Below are positions 62,452 to 64,000 of a stretch of DNA of 64,000 nucleotides, piece after piece. The stretch is from Comamonadaceae bacterium 2FH (GTDB lineage Bacteria; Pseudomonadota; Gammaproteobacteria; Burkholderiales; Burkholderiaceae_C): positions 1-64,000 of the forward strand of contig SCMQ01000006.1 in the NCBI GenBank assembly GCA_005503335.1, read 5' to 3'. The translations under genes and the position numbers were made by a program. Position 1 is the stretch's first letter, and each line of letters begins with the position of its first letter. The notes beneath the pieces are model-generated. The model ran no database searches and was not told the DNA's origin. It saw only the letters and a program-made list of their open reading frames with translations.

Positions 62452-63491
62452 GAAGTTTCTCCTGGAGTTGATGAGATGGATGGAAACGAAGACATCAGAT
62501 CGGTGCTGAGCTGGTATCCGTGGCTGTCGAAACCGACGACGCGGGCGATCTCCTGCACGCGCCGGGCATGGCCACGCCCGGCGATGAACACGATCACGTT
62601 GACCGCCTCGGCGATCAGCGCACGCGGCACGGTGACGGAAACCTCCTGCACCAGTTGTTCCAGCCGCGTGAGCGCGCCGTGGGCAGAACCCGCATGCACG
62701 GTCGCGATACCGCCGGGGTGCCCCGTGCCCCAGGCCTTGAGCAAGTCGAGTGCTTCGGCTCCACGCACCTCGCCCACGACGATGCGATCGGGCCGCAGCC
62801 GCAGCGTGGCGCGCACCAGGTCGGCCATGGTGCTGACACCGGGCTCGGTGCGCATGCCCACGTGGTCATCGGAGCGGCACTGCAACTCCACCGTGTCCTC
62901 CAGGATCAGCACACGGTCCCGTATCTCGGCGATCTCGTCGAGCAAGGCGTTGGCCAGCGTGGTCTTGCCGGTGCTGGTGCCACCGGCGATGACGATGTTC
63001 TGGCGCTCCCGCACAGCCGTGCGCAGAAAGCTGGCCTGGGCTTCGGTCAGGATGCCGTCGGCGACATAGCGCGCCAGCGTGAGGATCTGCAGCGCCCGCT
63101 TGCGGATCGCGAACGAGGGGGCACGCACCACCGGCGGAAGCACCCCCTGAAAGCGTTCCCCGGTCTCGGGCAACTCAGCCGACAGGATCGGCGCCCCGGC
63201 ATGGACCTCGGTGCGCACGTGGGCCGCCACCAGGCGGATGATGCGTTCGGCCACGGCAGGTGGCATGGTGACGCCGGTCGGTGCGCGACCTGCCCCCAGC
63301 CGGTCCAGCCACAGGGTGCCGTCCGGATTCAGCAACACTTCCACGACCTCCGGGTCTTCCAGCGCGGCCGCGATATCCGGCCCCATGGCCGTGCGTAGCA
63401 TGCGGATGCGGCGCTCGCCGGACACGATGCCGCTGTTGCCGCCATGGTCGCTGTTGCCCCCTCCGACGCTTTTATCAGGCCTGCGGTCCAT
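62448..63491 (-). CDS. trbB: Conjugation ATPase TrbB (VirB11-like)
   Basis: A 347-residue hexameric secretion ATPase. Walker A is GGTSTGKTT at residues 170-178, the Asp box LILEDTVELQ near 198, the Walker B region VVGEVRGAEALDLLKAW near 238, and the His box GHPGGIATVHAGSA near 258. The N-terminal domain (about 30-140) includes ILNPDG-like VLLNPDGTLWLDR. The start is the ATG at 63491, after a good Shine-Dalgarno. It overlaps the CopG gene by 17 bases. Confidence 0.96.
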   Translation of the reverse strand: MDRRPDKSVGGGNSDHGGNSGIVSGERRIRMLRTAMGPDIAAALEDPEVVEVLLNPDGTLWLDRLGAGRAPTGVTMPPAVAERIIRLVAAHVRTEVHAGAPILSAELPETGERFQGVLPPVVRAPSFAIRKRALQILTLARYVADGILTEAQASFLRTAVRERQNIVIAGGTSTGKTTLANALLDEIAEIRDRVLILEDTVELQCRSDDHVGMRTEPGVSTMADLVRATLRLRPDRIVVGEVRGAEALDLLKAWGTGHPGGIATVHAGSAHGALTRLEQLVQEVSVTVPRALIAEAVNVIVFIAGRGHARRVQEIARVVGFDSHGYQLSTDLMSSFPSISSTPGETS

Positions 63492-63999
63492 CGGACTCCT
63501 CCTGGGTTGATACAGGAGGAACAGCCTCCGGGGATAGGCCGTTGGCGGACGATGGCGTGAGGCCATCGGTTCCAAACGACCCGGATAAGTCCGGGAAGGC
63601 CTCTTCATGGACCTCCCGCACCAGGCTGCGCCCGCGCTGGATGTGGCGGGCCAGCTGCTCGATGAACTGGGCGTAGCGGGCGCGGCCCTGGGCACGGGCC
63701 GCCTCCTGCTGGGCCTCCGGCACGGGTATGGAAACGGTCAGGAAATAGCGCACGTAGAGCGCCAGGGTCTCGATCAGGATGGACTGGTCACGCTCCAGCC
63801 GGTCGAACTGGCGTGAAAGGCGGTCCAGGCGCTTGGCCATGGCCGCCTCGCGCTGGTCGGCGGCATCGGGCGAGAGGAAGGAAGCCAGGGCCGCCGCGAT
63901 CACGGCCGACTTGGAGACGCCCCTGTGCGCGGCGAGCTGCTCCAGCCGCTTTGCATGGTCGGGTTCGATGAAGATGTTCAGACGGGTACGGCTGCTCAT
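63475..63999 (-). CDS. CopG-family ribbon-helix-helix protein of the conjugation block
   Basis: A 174-residue protein that begins the trb operon as seen here. Its N-terminus has a ribbon-helix-helix pattern (TRLNIFIEPDHAKRLEQLAAHRGVSKSAVIAAAL in parts, residues 4-42), followed by a long helical, possibly coiled-coil region (REAAMAKRLDRLSRQFDRLERDQ) and a hydrophobic segment near residue 85. This gene stands between the coupling protein TraG and TrbB in Tn4371-like ICEs and may regulate the block. It is complete, its ATG ends one base from the window edge. Confidence 0.85.
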   Translation of the reverse strand: MSSRTRLNIFIEPDHAKRLEQLAAHRGVSKSAVIAAALASFLSPDAADQREAAMAKRLDRLSRQFDRLERDQSILIETLALYVRYFLTVSIPVPEAQQEAARAQGRARYAQFIEQLARHIQRGRSLVREVHEEAFPDLSGSFGTDGLTPSSANGLSPEAVPPVSTQEESDGPQA

Positions 64000-64000
64000 A

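Larger units (their letters stand above)
44420..64000. mobile_element. Left part of an integrative and conjugative element in tRNA-Asp
   Basis: The region begins at the tRNA scar and runs past the window end. It carries an integrase, an AlpA-like regulator, cargo genes (NTP-PPase/GHKL/PRTase-like operon, AbiE toxin-antitoxin, IS630) and a P-type mating-pair-formation block (trb genes). The block order CopG-trbBCDE-J-K-L-F-G-I-DUF2274 is that of Tn4371-like ICEs, but tRNA targeting and the P4-type integrase differ from the classical Tn4371 core. The coupling protein, relaxase and partition genes should lie to the right. Confidence 0.85.

Overview
The window reads as chromosome of a very GC-rich betaproteobacterium, most likely a member of the Comamonadaceae (Burkholderiales). 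This rests on the gene repertoire (Entner-Doudoroff genes, glutaryl-CoA dehydrogenase with a LysR partner, a split YeeE/YedE pair with a BigR-like repressor), the codon use and the dispersed hairpins. It is an inference from content, not a phylogeny. The last third, from about 44.4 kb, is a separate unit with clearly lower GC: the left end of an integrative and conjugative element (ICE).

Chromosomal part (1-44.4 kb). Positions 1.1-15.4 kb hold a sugar-acid (aldonate) catabolic locus. A minus-strand operon runs from 9.5 kb down to 1.1 kb and encodes a 2-hydroxyacid dehydrogenase, a FadR-type regulator, a complete CUT1 ABC importer, a gluconate 5-dehydrogenase-like SDR, an L-idonate 5-dehydrogenase-like enzyme and a cupin. 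Divergent plus-strand genes encode an IlvD/Edd dehydratase, a D-erythronate dehydrogenase-like protein, and 2-keto-3-deoxygalactonate kinase plus aldolase. Together they can import aldonates, interconvert them by oxidation and reduction, dehydrate them, phosphorylate the keto-deoxy acid and cleave it to pyruvate and glyceraldehyde 3-phosphate. After a CBS protein and a His-tailed DMT transporter comes a MarR-MFS-MATE-MaoC operon (17.5-21.1 kb), then a thioesterase and glyoxalase I. The edd-eda operon (22.1-24.6 kb) has a HexR-like box in front of it. Housekeeping genes follow: chaC, pdxH, an AEC carrier, a ZnuD-like TonB receptor, msrA, gcdH with its LysR regulator, pcm, rhodanese, a TolC-family protein, waaA, a phosphomannomutase, ogt and alanine dehydrogenase. 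A sulfur-stress locus (41.5-43.7 kb: MBL hydrolase, BigR-like repressor, YeeE/YedE pair) and a DUF599 gene close this part.

ICE part (44.4-64 kb). A strong hairpin terminator is followed by the 3' half of a tRNA-Asp(GTC) gene with no 5' half, which is the scar expected at an att site. Next come repeated TGTTCCCA motifs, a P4-type tyrosine integrase and an AlpA-like regulator. The cargo is (i) a three-gene operon encoding an all-alpha NTP pyrophosphatase-like protein, a GHKL-fold ATPase and a large phosphoribosyltransferase-like protein, the last one split by an IS630-family element; and (ii) an AbiEi/AbiEii type IV toxin-antitoxin pair with a palindromic operator. A tightly overlapping minus-strand block encodes a P-type (MPF-T) conjugation apparatus: CopG-like protein, TrbB, C, D, E, J, K-like, L, F, G, I and a DUF2274 protein. 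Relaxase, coupling protein and the other ICE end lie beyond the window.

The most interesting item is the NTP-PPase/GHKL/PRTase-like operon at 46.6-51.7 kb. It has the composition and position of a defence or conflict cassette, I do not recognise it as a named system, and in this copy it has been broken by an IS.
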